A stretch of 64,000 bases of DNA from assembly GCF_000721495.1 (NCBI RefSeq), contig NZ_JOHY01000002.1, positions 248,001 to 312,000 on the forward strand, read 5' to 3'. The stretch comes from Streptomyces sp. NRRL F-5123 (GTDB lineage: Bacteria > Actinomycetota > Actinomycetes > Streptomycetales > Streptomycetaceae). Position numbers and translations under genes: made by a program. Below the pieces are notes generated by a model. That model did not search any database. It had not been told where the DNA came from and was given only the letters and a program-made list of their open reading frames with translations. How positions within the stretch are numbered: the first letter of the stretch is position 1; every line of letters starts with the position of its first letter. Below are positions 34,992 to 44,386 of the stretch, one piece after another.

Positions 34992-35441
34992 TTACGCCGC
35001 GACGACCTCCAGGTCGAGGACGGCCTCGACCTCGGCGTGCAGCCGCACGGACACCTTGTGCGAGCCGAGCGTCTTGATCGGCGCACCGACCTCGACACGG
35101 CGCTTGTCGACGGCCGGACCACCGGCGGCCTTGATCGCCGCGGCGATGTCGGCCGGGGTGATGGAGCCGAACAGACGGCCGGTGTCGCCGGCGCGGGTGC
35201 TCAGCTTGACCTTGACGGCCTCCAGTTGACCCTTGACCGCGTTCGCGTCGTCCAGCGAGTGGATCTCGCGGATACGGCGGGCGCGGCGAATCTGCTCGAC
35301 GTCCTTCTCGCCACCCTTGGTCCACGCGATGGCGAAGCCACGCGGGATCAGGTAGTTGCGGGCGTAGCCCGGCTTGACGTCGACGATGTCGCCCGCGGCA
35401 CCCAGGCCGCTGACCTCGTTGGTAAGGATGATCTTCGACAT
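34992..35441 (-). CDS. rplI: Large ribosomal subunit protein bL9
   Basis: A 149-residue ribosomal protein. [42 protein letters not shown] is the conserved 23S rRNA-binding N-terminal domain with the L9 signature; a long connecting helix and a C-terminal domain ([18 protein letters not shown]) follow. ATG 35441 has GGAAGG 9 bases upstream; the frame extends three codons further. Last gene of the rpsF-ssb-rpsR-rplI operon, 15 bases after rpsR. Confidence 0.97.
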   Translation of the reverse strand: MSKIILTNEVSGLGAAGDIVDVKPGYARNYLIPRGFAIAWTKGGEKDVEQIRRARRIREIHSLDDANAVKGQLEAVKVKLSTRAGDTGRLFGSITPADIAAAIKAAGGPAVDKRRVEVGAPIKTLGSHKVSVRLHAEVEAVLDLEVVAA

Positions 35442-35456
35442 TACGGTCACCCTTCC

Positions 35457-35693
35457 TTATCGAGCGGTCGACGTGTACGGCAGCAGCGCCATCTCACGGC
35501 TGTTCTTGACGGCCGTGGCGACGTCACGCTGGTGCTGCGTGCAGTTGCCGGTGACGCGGCGGGCACGGATCTTGCCGCGGTCGGAAATGAACTTCCGCAG
35601 CATGTTCGTGTCCTTGTAGTCCACGTACACGGTCTTGTCCTTGCAGAACGCGCAGACCTTCTTCTTCGGCTTGCGCGGAGGCGGCTTCGCCAT
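35457..35693 (-). CDS. rpsR: Small ribosomal subunit protein bS18 (zinc-ribbon form)
   Basis: A 78-residue S18. Cys14, Cys17 (VCAFC) and Cys51 (GNCTQHQRD) show that this is the zinc-binding (C+) version; actinobacteria usually also carry a Cys-less paralogue under Zur control elsewhere. [21 protein letters not shown] is the conserved core that contacts S6 and 16S rRNA. ATG 35693 has AGGAGAA upstream. Third gene of the operon. Confidence 0.97.
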   Translation of the reverse strand: MAKPPPRKPKKKVCAFCKDKTVYVDYKDTNMLRKFISDRGKIRARRVTGNCTQHQRDVATAVKNSREMALLPYTSTAR

Positions 35694-35735
35694 GGTGATT
35701 CTCCTATGCGATCAAGAAGTGAGTGAGGATCCGCC

Positions 35736-36332
35736 CTAGAAGGGCGGCTCGTCCGAGTAGCCGCCACCGGAGTTGCCGCCGGAGCCGCCGCCCCAGCCAC
35801 CGCCACCGCCTTGCTGGCCGCCGCCGGCAGGTGCGCCGGTGGCCCAGGGGTCGTCGGCGGGAGCCCCGCCGCCGGAGCCGCCACCGGGGCCGCCGCCCCA
35901 GCCGCCGCCGCCCTGCTGGCCGCCGCCACTGCCGCCGCCGTAGCCGCCCTGGCCGCGCCCGCCACCGCCGCTGGTCTTGGTGACCTTGGCCGTGGCGCTC
36001 CGCAGGCTGACGCCCACTTCTTCGACGTCCAGTTCGTAGACCGTCCGCTTGACGCCCTCGCGGTCCTCGTAGGACCGCTGCTTGAGGCGGCCCTGCACGA
36101 TGACGCGCGTGCCGCGCTGCAGCGACTCTGCGACATTCTCCGCCGCCTGACGCCAGACCGAGCAGGTCAGGAACAGGCTCTCGCCGTCCTTCCACTCATT
36201 GGTCTGCCGGTCGAACGTGCGGGGGGTGGACGCGACACGGAACTTCGCGACCGCCGCACCGGACGGGGTGAAGCGCAGCTCGGGGTCGTCGACGAGATTG
36301 CCGACGACCGTGATGACGGTCTCGCCTGCCAT
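35736..36332 (-). CDS. ssb: Single-stranded DNA-binding protein
   Basis: A 198-residue SSB. The OB fold covers residues ~1-115 ([38 protein letters not shown], then [34 protein letters not shown]). A long Gly-rich linker follows, ending with the acidic tip DEPPF, the docking site for replication and repair partners. It binds ssDNA as a tetramer during replication. ATG 36332 has GAGAGGTCACCCC upstream. Second gene of the rpsF operon; the Gly-rich linker is longer than in Escherichia coli but normal for Streptomyces SsbA. Confidence 0.97.
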   Translation of the reverse strand: MAGETVITVVGNLVDDPELRFTPSGAAVAKFRVASTPRTFDRQTNEWKDGESLFLTCSVWRQAAENVAESLQRGTRVIVQGRLKQRSYEDREGVKRTVYELDVEEVGVSLRSATAKVTKTSGGGGRGQGGYGGGSGGGQQGGGGWGGGPGGGSGGGAPADDPWATGAPAGGGQQGGGGGWGGGSGGNSGGGYSDEPPF

Positions 36333-36387
36333 GGGGTGACCTCTCGACTGGCTCTGGGTAGTGCTGACTAGCTACTCGGAGTCCGGA

Positions 36388-36678
36388 CTAGTGCAGTTCC
36401 GGACGGAGGACCTTGGTCCGCAGCACCGACTCGTTCAGGTTGAGCTGGCGGTCCAGCTCCTTGACGACCTCGGGCGATGCCTTCAGGTCGACGACCGAGT
36501 AGATGCCCTCGGGCTTCTTGTTGATCTCATAAGCGAGACGACGACGGCCCCAGGTGTCGACCTTCTCCACGCTGCCGCCGCCGTTGCGGACGACGGACAG
36601 GAAGGACTCGATCAGCGGGGCGACGGAGCGCTCCTCAAGATCGGGGTCGAGAATGAGCATGAGCTCGTAGTGACGCAT
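36388..36678 (-). CDS. rpsF: Small ribosomal subunit protein bS6
   Basis: A 96-residue S6: [65 protein letters not shown]. It binds 16S rRNA with S18. ATG 36678 has a near-perfect AAAGGAGGTGG site 7-9 bases upstream. First gene of the operon; its promoter should lie in the 270-base region up to 36948, where no gene is visible on the plus strand before the membrane protein at 36949. Confidence 0.97.
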   Translation of the reverse strand: MRHYELMLILDPDLEERSVAPLIESFLSVVRNGGGSVEKVDTWGRRRLAYEINKKPEGIYSVVDLKASPEVVKELDRQLNLNESVLRTKVLRPELH

Positions 36679-36948
36679 AGGTGAACCCACCTCCTTTGGA
36701 CTCAGCGGCCACGGCGTTTCCGTGGCAGGAGGGTTTGTATCTGCGTCGCAACGGTAGCGCGGGCCACTGACAGCCGAAGGAGATCCCCCCGGACTGCCCG
36801 ACAGGGCCTGCGCAGACACCGGTGCAGAACGTACACAGTACCCGGCTCACGCTCCCGGGTTGAAATCCGCCCACTAATGACCGCAATCTGTACACATCGG
36901 GTGTGTCAGGCGCCACAGCGCGCCACGACTCCGTCACGGAGGTACCCC

Positions 36949-37257
36949 ATGGCCCAGCACGCGGCACGAACCCACCGCCTCACCTTCAACACCGACGGCC
37001 GACCCCATCCCCTGGTGAACTCCCTCGCGATCCTCACCCTCGTCCTGGGCGGGATCGCGGTCATCTCCTCGGCGTTCAACAGCCTGCACCTGCTCAGTTC
37101 CTGGACCGGCCTCGTCGGCATCTTCACCGGCGGCTGGGGCCAGTTCATCTCGGCCACGACGACCGAGCGCTTCGCCCTGATCATCGGCATCGGCATGTCC
37201 GCGGTCGGCTTCTACATCGGAGTCGCGCACGGCGGCCTGACCGGCGGGCTCTGGTAG
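36949..37257 (+). CDS. Small conserved membrane protein
   Basis: A 102-residue protein with a basic N-terminus (MAQHAARTHRLTFNTDGRPHPLVNS) and two or three hydrophobic segments (LAILTLVLGGIAVISSAFNSLHLLSSWTGLVGIFTGGW and FALIIGIGMSAVGFYIGVAHGGL). GGAGG lies 6 bases before ATG 36949. Divergent from rpsF and upstream of femX. I recognise it only as a conserved Streptomyces membrane protein at this locus; function unknown. Confidence 0.78.
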   Translation: MAQHAARTHRLTFNTDGRPHPLVNSLAILTLVLGGIAVISSAFNSLHLLSSWTGLVGIFTGGWGQFISATTTERFALIIGIGMSAVGFYIGVAHGGLTGGLW

Positions 37258-37281
37258 TCGCCGCGGCAGCGTCCGGCAGGC

Positions 37282-37308
37282 TGTGGAAAAGCCGCGCCGT
37301 TGTCCACA
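37282..37308. other. Inverted pair of DnaA boxes upstream of femX
   Basis: TTTTCCACA on the minus strand (37290-37282, one mismatch) and TTGTCCACA on the plus strand (37300-37308, perfect) face each other nine bases apart in the 131-base gap before the FemX gene. Confidence 0.7.
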
Positions 37309-37388
37309 GGGCTGGTGGGGGCGCTACCCCTGAGCAGTAGGCTTCGGGCCAGATAACCCCGCAGTCGTGAGCATGGGGAGCGCCCCGC

Positions 37389-38531
37389 ATGAGCCTGACC
37401 CTGAGGACCATCACCCGAGAGCAGCACCTGGCATACATCCAGAGTCTGCCCTCGGCGAGCCACTGCCAGGTCCCCGCATGGGCCGACGTGAAGTCCGAGT
37501 GGCGGTCGGAGAGCCTCGGCTGGTTCGACGAGCAGCCCGGCCAGCTGTCCAAGGGCGGCGGCCGGCTGGTCGGCGTCGGCCTCGTCCTGTACCGGCAGCT
37601 GCCCAAGCTCAAGCGGTATCTGGCGTACATGCCCGAGGGCCCCGTCATCAACTGGTACGCGCCCAACCTGGACGAGTGGCTCCAGCCGATGCTGCGCCAC
37701 CTCAAGCAGAACGGCGCCTTCAGCGTGAAGATGGGCCCGCCGGTGATAATCCGCCGGTGGGAGGCCAACACGATCAAGGCGGGCATCGCCGATCCCGACA
37801 TCAAGCGGCTGCGGGACGTGGAGGCCGACTTCATCGAGCCCCGTGCCTTCGAGGTGGCCGAGCGGCTGCGCCGGATGGGCTGGCAGCAGGGCGAGGACGG
37901 CGGCGCCGGCTTCGGTGACGTGCAGCCGCGCTACGTCTACCAGGTCCCGCTGGAGAACCGCTCGCTCGACGACATCCTGAAGAATTTCAACCAGCTGTGG
38001 CGGCGCAACATCAAGAAGGCCGAGAAGGCCGGCGTCCAGGTCATCCAGGGCGGCTACGACGACCTCCCGACCTGGCAGCAGCTCTACGAGATCACCGCGG
38101 TGCGCGACCAGTTCCGCCCCCGCCCGCTGGCCTACTTCCAGCGGATGTGGACCAAGCTCAACGCCGAGGACGCCAACCGGATGCGGCTGTACCTGGCGCT
38201 GCACGAGGGCGAGGCGGTCGCGGCGGCGACGATGCTCACCGTCGGCCGGCACGTCTGGTATTCGTACGGCGCCTCCGCCAACCACAAGCGCGAGGTGCGG
38301 CCGTCCAACGCGATGCAGTGGCGAATGCTGCGGGACGCCTACGCGATGGGCGCCAGCGTCTACGATCTGCGCGGTATCAGCGACTCGCTGGACGATACCG
38401 ACCATCTGTTCGGCCTGATCCAGTTCAAGGTGGGCACCGGCGGTCAGGCCGCCGAATACCTGGGTGAGTGGGACTTCCCGCTCAACAAGCTTCTCCACAA
38501 GGCTCTCGACATCTACATGTCGCGCCGCTGA
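37389..38531 (+). CDS. femX: FemX-type lipid II:glycine glycyltransferase
   Basis: A 380-residue FemABX aminoacyltransferase with two GNAT-like folds. Diagnostic are MSLTLRTITREQHLAYIQSLPSASHCQVPAWADVKSEW, YMPEGPVINWYAPN, the middle NFNQLWRRNIKKAEKAGVQV and the end YDLRGISDSLDDTDHLFGLIQFKVGTGGQAAEYLGEWDF. In Streptomyces FemX attaches the first glycine, carried on tRNA, to LL-diaminopimelate of lipid II at the inner membrane face, forming the interpeptide bridge. ATG 37389 follows GGGGAGCG. The PLP-barrel gene follows 35 bases downstream, so the two are probably cotranscribed. Confidence 0.92.
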   Translation: MSLTLRTITREQHLAYIQSLPSASHCQVPAWADVKSEWRSESLGWFDEQPGQLSKGGGRLVGVGLVLYRQLPKLKRYLAYMPEGPVINWYAPNLDEWLQPMLRHLKQNGAFSVKMGPPVIIRRWEANTIKAGIADPDIKRLRDVEADFIEPRAFEVAERLRRMGWQQGEDGGAGFGDVQPRYVYQVPLENRSLDDILKNFNQLWRRNIKKAEKAGVQVIQGGYDDLPTWQQLYEITAVRDQFRPRPLAYFQRMWTKLNAEDANRMRLYLALHEGEAVAAATMLTVGRHVWYSYGASANHKREVRPSNAMQWRMLRDAYAMGASVYDLRGISDSLDDTDHLFGLIQFKVGTGGQAAEYLGEWDFPLNKLLHKALDIYMSRR

Positions 38532-38565
38532 CCGGCCGACGCACGACAGGAAGGTCCTCCAGGCC

Positions 38566-39606
38566 ATGGCGCTCACGCTGTATGTCGACACCGCACGCTG
38601 GCGCGCCCACCAGCGGCAAGTGGCCGACCAGTTCCCCGGCATAGTCCCGGTCTGCAAGGGCAACGGCTACGGCTTCGGCCACGAGCGGCTCGCCGACGAG
38701 GCAACCCGGCTGCGCGCCGACATGCTCGCGGTCGGTACGACCTACGAAGCGGCCCGGATCAAGGACTTCTTCGGCGGCGACCTCCTCGTCCTGACCCCCT
38801 ACCGGCTCGGCGAGGAGCCGGTGCCGCTGCCGGACCGGGCGATCCGCTCGGTCTCCTCGGTGGAGGGGGTGCGCGGGCTGGTGGGCGCCCGGGTCGTCAT
38901 CGAGGTCATGAGCTCCATGCGCCGCCACGGCGTGGCCGAGGACGACCTGGGCAAGCTGCACACCGCGATCGACGACGTCCGGCTGGAGGGCTTCGCCATC
39001 CACCTGCCACTCGACCGCCCCGACGGCAGCGACGCGGTCGAGGAGGTCTTCGGCTGGATGGAGCGGCTGCGCGCCGCCCGGCTGCCGCTGCACACCATGT
39101 TCGTCAGCCACCTCAAGGCGACCGAGCAGGCCGCGCTCCAGCAGCAGTTCCCGCAGACCCGCTTCCGCGCCCGGATCGGCACGCGAATGTGGCTCGGCGA
39201 CCACGACGCGACCGAATACCGCGGCGCGGTCCTGGACGTCACGCGGATCACCAAGGGCGAGCGCTACGGCTACCGGCAGGAGAAGGCAGCCGACAGCGGC
39301 CATCTGGTCGTCGTGGCGGGCGGCACCTCGCACGGCGTCGGTCTGGAAGCGCCCAAGGCGCTGCACGGCCTGATGCCGCGCGCCAAGGGCGTGGCCCGTG
39401 CGGGCCTGGCGACCGTCAACCGCAACCTGTCGCCGTTCGTCTGGGCGGGCAAGCAGCGGTGGTTCGCCGAGCCGCCCCACATGCAGGTGTCGATCCTCTT
39501 CCTGCCGGGCGACGTGGCCCCGCCCGCGGTCGGTGACGAGCTGGTGGCGCACCTGCGGCACACCACCACGCAGTTCGACCGGATCGTCGACCGTCAGGCG
39601 TCGTAG
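38566..39606 (+). CDS. Alanine racemase-like PLP-barrel protein
   Basis: A 346-residue protein with the fold-type III PLP barrel. Lys31 in PVCKGNGYGFG is the Schiff-base Lys; VIEVMSSMRRHGV and FAIHLPLD match the barrel strands. The second half does not show the usual alanine racemase C-terminal domain with its catalytic Tyr and carbamylated Lys motifs in recognisable form, so true racemase activity is doubtful. Placement just after femX suggests an amino acid or envelope role (inference). ATG 38566 has AGGAAGG upstream. Its last 13 bases overlap the end of the convergent GT87 gene. Confidence 0.78.
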   Translation: MALTLYVDTARWRAHQRQVADQFPGIVPVCKGNGYGFGHERLADEATRLRADMLAVGTTYEAARIKDFFGGDLLVLTPYRLGEEPVPLPDRAIRSVSSVEGVRGLVGARVVIEVMSSMRRHGVAEDDLGKLHTAIDDVRLEGFAIHLPLDRPDGSDAVEEVFGWMERLRAARLPLHTMFVSHLKATEQAALQQQFPQTRFRARIGTRMWLGDHDATEYRGAVLDVTRITKGERYGYRQEKAADSGHLVVVAGGTSHGVGLEAPKALHGLMPRAKGVARAGLATVNRNLSPFVWAGKQRWFAEPPHMQVSILFLPGDVAPPAVGDELVAHLRHTTTQFDRIVDRQAS

Positions 39607-41135
39607 CCCGGCCCGCCCGCGGGGGTACCGAAGCCGCCGGGCTCGGCCGCCTGGCCGGGCACGCCGGTCACCCCGGCCGGCGGCTCGGGCTCCGCGCCCG
39701 GGTCCGCCGCGAGGGCCAGGACGAAGGAGTCCTCGGCTCCGTCGAGCACCCCGCCCACCGGGTCGTCGGAGCCGTCCTGCCGCAGGACGTCGTGCTCCGG
39801 CCGCAGGATGTCGCGGACGACCGTCGCGCTCAGGTAGAGCACGCCCAGCAGGTGCAGCACGACGGCCAGCTGGTAGCCGTCCGCGGGCAGCCCGTGGTGC
39901 TTGGTGCCGCCGCTGACGTAGGCCAGCTCCATCCAGATGCCCAGGTAGTAGAGCACCTCGGCGCCCTGCCAGATGAGCAGGTCGCGCCAGCGCGGCCGGG
40001 CGAGCACCGCAAGCGGCAGCAGCCACAGCACGTACTGCGGCGAGTAGACCTTGTTGCTCACGACGAGTGCGGCCACCAGCAGGAAGGCGACCTGCCCGAG
40101 CCGCGGTCGGCGCGGCGCGTAGAAGGTGAGGCCCGCGACGGCGGCGCACAGCACGATCATCAGCGCGGCGGCGTACGCGCTGACCCCGCTGAGCGGGTTG
40201 CCGGTGCGCTGCATGACGACCAGCCACAGCGACCCGTAGTCCACGCCCCGCGAGCGGGTGTAGCTGTAGAACTGCTCCCAGCCGGACCGGGCCAGCAGGA
40301 TCACCGGCAGGTTGACCACCAGCCAGGCCCCCACCGCGCCGCCCAGCGCCGCGCCGAAGGCCCGCATCCGGCCCGCCCGCACGCACACCAGCAGCAGGGC
40401 GAGCAACAGCAGCACCGGATAGATCTTCGCCGACGCGGCCAGGCCGATGAGCACACCGGCGGCCAGTGGCCGGCTGCGCGACCACAGCAGCAGGCCCGCG
40501 GCGGCCAGCGCCACGGCGAACAGGTCCCAGTTGATCGTCGCCGACAGCGCGAGCGCCGGGGACAGCGCGATGAACAGGCCGTCCCACGGCCGCCGCCGGT
40601 TGGTCCGGGACACCAGCACGACGAGCGCGGCCGCGCAGATCATCAGCATGCCGGAGTTCACGATCCAGAAGATCTGGCCGCGGTGCTGCATGCTGCCGCC
40701 GTGCGGTGTCAGCCAGGAGGCGACCTCCATGAAGAGCCCGGTCAGGACCGGGTACTCCAGATGGTGGAAGCCGCTGCCGGAGATCGAGCCGGGGATGCTG
40801 TCGAAGTACGGCACGACGTCGTCGGCGAAGCCGCGGTCGTGGTACAGGTGCGGGATGTCGGAATAGCAGGCATGGATGTACTGGCCGTCGCCGCCCTGGA
40901 ACCACCCGCCGTCGTAGCACGGCACCTTCTGGACCATGCCGAGCGCGAACATCCCGATGACGATCAGCACCATCACGCGCAGCGCCGTCCACCAGCGGTG
41001 CCCGCCGGTCTCGGCATGCTTGCCCGCCGGGCCGCCGATCAGCTCGCTCGCGGCCGCGGCCAGCGAGTCCTCGTCGGTGGGGCGCACCGGAACGTCCCGC
41101 CGGTCGTCCTCTTCTCGATCGCGCACGCTCGTCAT
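39594..41135 (-). CDS. GT87 (DUF2029) family membrane glycosyltransferase
   Basis: About 513 residues with roughly ten membrane helices. VMVLIVIGMFALGMVQKVPCYDGGW starts the first helix; FHHLEYPVLTGLFMEVASWL, SATINWDLFAVALAAAGLLLWSRSRPLAAGVLIGLAASAKIYPVLLLLALLLVC and NKVYSPQYVLWLLPL are typical of GT-C polyprenol-phosphate-mannose dependent transferases (PimE-like). An outward-facing transfer of mannose or arabinose to lipids or glycans is likely but the acceptor is unknown. ATG 41135 is used; the longer frame upstream is implausible. The C-terminal ~70 residues are Pro/Gly-rich. Confidence 0.85.
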   Translation of the reverse strand: MTSVRDREEDDRRDVPVRPTDEDSLAAAASELIGGPAGKHAETGGHRWWTALRVMVLIVIGMFALGMVQKVPCYDGGWFQGGDGQYIHACYSDIPHLYHDRGFADDVVPYFDSIPGSISGSGFHHLEYPVLTGLFMEVASWLTPHGGSMQHRGQIFWIVNSGMLMICAAALVVLVSRTNRRRPWDGLFIALSPALALSATINWDLFAVALAAAGLLLWSRSRPLAAGVLIGLAASAKIYPVLLLLALLLVCVRAGRMRAFGAALGGAVGAWLVVNLPVILLARSGWEQFYSYTRSRGVDYGSLWLVVMQRTGNPLSGVSAYAAALMIVLCAAVAGLTFYAPRRPRLGQVAFLLVAALVVSNKVYSPQYVLWLLPLAVLARPRWRDLLIWQGAEVLYYLGIWMELAYVSGGTKHHGLPADGYQLAVVLHLLGVLYLSATVVRDILRPEHDVLRQDGSDDPVGGVLDGAEDSFVLALAADPGAEPEPPAGVTGVPGQAAEPGGFGTPAGGPGYDA

Positions 41136-41255
41136 GCGCACATCCTGCCGTACGGGGCTGTGGGTACAGCAGACCCCGTGACGGTCGTCATGCGATCCGG
41201 ATGCGGATCGCGGCGACCGGCACGGGGTCTGGGGGAGGCCCGGCCTCAACGGTCC

Positions 41256-41287
41256 GGGGGCCCGGCCCCCGGTGGGGGCGGGCCCCC
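41256..41287 (-). terminator. GC hairpin after the class A PBP gene
   Basis: GGGGGCCCGGCCCC (from 41256) pairs with GGGGCGGGCCCCC (to 41287) apart from one bulge. It directly follows the stop codon of the PBP gene on the minus strand. Confidence 0.6.
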
Positions 41288-41295
41288 GCGGGCCG

Positions 41296-44037
41296 TCAGC
41301 CCGTACTGCCTCTGGTGCCTCCGTTGTTGTTGTGTCCCGGTGGCCCGGTGTCCGTCGCTGTCGGCGAGGACGTCGGCGAGGAGCTGTTGCAGCTCTGCGG
41401 GTTGAAGATCGAGCACTTGGGCGTGTCCGAGGGCGACGGCGTGTCCGTCGGCGGCCCCCACGTCGGCGAGGTGGTCGGCCCATGGGTGGGCGGCTGCGAG
41501 GGCGTCGGCGAGGTGGTCGGGGTCGGCGGAGCCGTCATCGACGGGGTCGGGGACGGGGCGCCCTTCTCGTTGATCGTCTTGCCGTCGCCGATCTTGCCGG
41601 GCTTCGGGAAGCCCGGGTCGTCGGAGTCGCCCAGCGCCTCCTTCATGTAGTCGGTCCAGATGGTCGCCGGGATGTCACCACCGTGGGTGGTCGACGTCGG
41701 GCCACCGGTACCGGCCATCGGCAGCAGTTGCTTGGCCTTGGAGTCCTGCCGGAACATCACGACCGAGGTGGACAGCTGCTGGGTGTAGCCGACGAACCAC
41801 GCCGACCGCGTACCGCCGTCGGTGTCCGTGGTACCGGTCTTGCCGGCCACGTCGCGGTGAAGCTCCAGGGCGGCCTTACCGGTGCCCTTCTTCACCACGT
41901 TCTGCAGCACCTGGGTCACGGTGTCGGCGACGGCGGGCTCCAGCGCCACCGTCTTGGCGCGCTCCGGCTTCTTGAACGCATGATCGCTGTCCCCGTCGTG
42001 CAGCACCTTCGTCACCGAGTACGGCTCGACGGACACACCCGAGTCGGCGAACGTCCCGTACGCGTTCGCCATGCGGATCGCGCTCGGCGTCGAGGTACCG
42101 ATGGAGAACGAGGCGACGTTCTGGGTGGCCTGCATCGAGCCGTCGAGGATGCCTGACTTGAGCGCCACGTCCTTGACCTTGTCCAGGCCGACGTCCTCGC
42201 CGAGCTGGACGAAGGGAGAGTTGATGGACTGCTCCATCGCCTTGTTCAGAGTGACGTAGCCCCACTTGTAGTTGGACTCGTTCTTCTGTTTGAAGACCTT
42301 GCCGTCTTTGGTCTTGATCTGGTTGCCGTCGTGGTCCTTGATCGGGATCAGGTCGTCGGCGTTGTACTTGCTGTCCGGGGTGAGCGGTTTGCCGTCGCTG
42401 TAGTTCGTGCCGTAGGTCATCGCCGCGGCGAGCACGAAGGGCTTGAAGGTCGAGCCGACGGGGACGCCCGCGGTGTCGGCGTTGTTGTTGAACTCGCCCT
42501 TGTCCATGCCCGGACCGCCGTAGATGGCCACGATCTTGCCGTCACCCGGGACGACGGAGGCCGCGCCGAACTGCACGTTGGTGTCGGCATCGCCCTTGAA
42601 CTGGGGGTCGCCGCCCGTGTACATGTGCCCGGCGCCGGGCTTGATCCGTTGCGCCTGCACCTTCTCGACGGAGGTCTTCAGCGCGGCGACCTTGTTCTTG
42701 TCGAAGGTCGTGTAGATCTGGTAACCGCCGCGGTCCAGCATGTCCTGGGTGATCTTCGGACTGGAGTGCTGGATTATGTAGTTGTTGGCCGTCGAGACGA
42801 GATAGCCGATCTGGCCGCTCATCCCGACCTGGGCCTTGAGCCCCTGCGGCATCGGGAAGGTCGTGTACTTCGCGCGCTCGGCCGCGGACATGTGGCCGAA
42901 GCGGACCTCGTTGTCGAGGATCGACTTCCAGCGGAATTCGGCGCGTGCCTTGTTCGCGGCCGGGGTCGCGGAGCTGTCGATGCTCTCGTTGCCGTTGGGG
43001 TCGTAGTACGTCGGACCCTTCAGCAGCGCGGCGAGCACCGCGCACTGGCTGGGATTGAGCTTCTCGGCGTCGACGCCGTAGTACGTCTGCGCCGCGGCCT
43101 GCAGCCCCCACGCTCCCCGTCCGAAGTACGAGGTGTTCAGGTAGCCGGACATGACGTCGTTCTTGCTGACCGTCCGGCCGACCTTTATGGAGATGAACAG
43201 CTCTTTGAACTTGCGGCTCACCGTCTGCGACTGGTCCAGCATGGTGTTCTTGACGTACTGCTGGGTGATCGTCGAGCCGCCCTGGGTCTCGCCGCCGCGC
43301 GCCATGTTGAACAGCGCGCGGGCGATACCCATCGGGTCGACGCCCTTGTCCGTCTCGAAGCTCTTGTTCTCCGCCGAGATCACCGCGTCGCGCATGGCCT
43401 TGGGGATCTTCTCGTACGGGATGTTCTGCCGGTTGACGCTGCCGCCGCCGGTCACCATCCGGGAGCCGTCGGCCCAGTAGTAGACGTTGTTCTGGGCCTG
43501 TGAGGCCTTGTTCACGTCAGGGACGTCCACCATGGCGTACGCGATGCCCGCGATGCCGACGAGGGTGCCGATGAAGCCGATGAAGAGCGCGGTGACCTGC
43601 CGCCACGACGGCATCCAGCGGCGCCAGCCGTCCTTGCCGAAGCGCGGGTAGTCGATGAAGCGCTTCTTGCCGGGGCGCCTGCCGGGCCCCCGCCCGCCGC
43701 GTCCTGCCGGGCCGCCGGGCCCGCCGGGTCCGCTGCCCGCACCACCGCGGCGCCGCCCGTGCCCTTGGGACGCGCGGCGCGCGGCCGCCCGGCCCTGGTA
43801 CGGCTCACCGCCGGAATCCCTGCCGCCACCGATGATGTCCGGGCTCTCGGCCCGCCTGCCGTGCGAACCGCTCGGCGATCCGGTGGGGACGTCGCGTCCG
43901 CCACCGGCGCCGGGCGGCGGGCCGCCTCCGGACCGGTGGCCACCGGAGGGCGGGGGCGTCGGCTGCTGTCCCCCGCGCCGGGCGGCTGCGCGGCCGCCGG
44001 ACGGCGACTGCGGCTGCTTGCGACGGTGCTCGCTCAT
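41296..44037 (-). CDS. Class A penicillin-binding protein
   Basis: A 913-residue bifunctional peptidoglycan synthase. Residues 1-~130 are a basic Gly/Pro/Arg-rich cytoplasmic tail; one membrane anchor (VTALFIGFIGTLVGIAGIAYAM) follows. The GT51 transglycosylase shows AVISAENKSFETDKG and GGSTITQQYVKNTML; the transpeptidase shows GSTFKPFVLAAAM (SxxK), SINSPF (SxN) and VAGKTGTTDTDGGTRSAWFVGY (KTG). The last ~110 residues are a Thr/Pro/Ser-rich extracellular tail. It polymerises and cross-links lipid II outside the membrane. The 349-base gap before it (44038-44386) separates it from the divergent PadR gene and contains a PadR-type palindrome near the latter. Confidence 0.95.
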   Translation of the reverse strand: MSEHRRKQPQSPSGGRAAARRGGQQPTPPPSGGHRSGGGPPPGAGGGRDVPTGSPSGSHGRRAESPDIIGGGRDSGGEPYQGRAAARRASQGHGRRRGGAGSGPGGPGGPAGRGGRGPGRRPGKKRFIDYPRFGKDGWRRWMPSWRQVTALFIGFIGTLVGIAGIAYAMVDVPDVNKASQAQNNVYYWADGSRMVTGGGSVNRQNIPYEKIPKAMRDAVISAENKSFETDKGVDPMGIARALFNMARGGETQGGSTITQQYVKNTMLDQSQTVSRKFKELFISIKVGRTVSKNDVMSGYLNTSYFGRGAWGLQAAAQTYYGVDAEKLNPSQCAVLAALLKGPTYYDPNGNESIDSSATPAANKARAEFRWKSILDNEVRFGHMSAAERAKYTTFPMPQGLKAQVGMSGQIGYLVSTANNYIIQHSSPKITQDMLDRGGYQIYTTFDKNKVAALKTSVEKVQAQRIKPGAGHMYTGGDPQFKGDADTNVQFGAASVVPGDGKIVAIYGGPGMDKGEFNNNADTAGVPVGSTFKPFVLAAAMTYGTNYSDGKPLTPDSKYNADDLIPIKDHDGNQIKTKDGKVFKQKNESNYKWGYVTLNKAMEQSINSPFVQLGEDVGLDKVKDVALKSGILDGSMQATQNVASFSIGTSTPSAIRMANAYGTFADSGVSVEPYSVTKVLHDGDSDHAFKKPERAKTVALEPAVADTVTQVLQNVVKKGTGKAALELHRDVAGKTGTTDTDGGTRSAWFVGYTQQLSTSVVMFRQDSKAKQLLPMAGTGGPTSTTHGGDIPATIWTDYMKEALGDSDDPGFPKPGKIGDGKTINEKGAPSPTPSMTAPPTPTTSPTPSQPPTHGPTTSPTWGPPTDTPSPSDTPKCSIFNPQSCNSSSPTSSPTATDTGPPGHNNNGGTRGSTG

Positions 44038-44324
44038 GAACAGCTACTCCTCGACAGGCGGGATCGCCTGAAGGCATCGATGACATTGCGGTCGGTCCCC
44101 CTGCATGCGGCTGGGTCAGGCCGCACTGCACCGTGGATCAAGACGCCCGCGATCGGCGTGGGGTTCCCGGTGCTCCGCATGGCGAACAGAGTACGCAGGG
44201 TCAAAAGACGCATGATGCGAACATTCAGCACATAGCGGACCTAGTGAGAGTCACAGGTTTACGGATGTGACGCCGGTCACGACGACCCGCCTTGCATGAT
44301 GTCTCGCGCCGCTCTATCGTCACG

Positions 44325-44343
44325 ATGTATCGACTCGATACAT
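44325..44343. promoter_or_regulatory. PadR-type operator palindrome
   Basis: ATGTATCGA-C-TCGATACAT is a perfect 19-base palindrome, 43 bases upstream of the PadR start. PadR proteins bind ATGT/ACAT-type dyads, usually in their own promoter, so autoregulation of the padR-inositol synthase unit is likely. Confidence 0.75.
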
Positions 44344-44386
44344 CGGATCGACAGAACCGCGAAACGAGAGGACGAGGGACGGGCCA

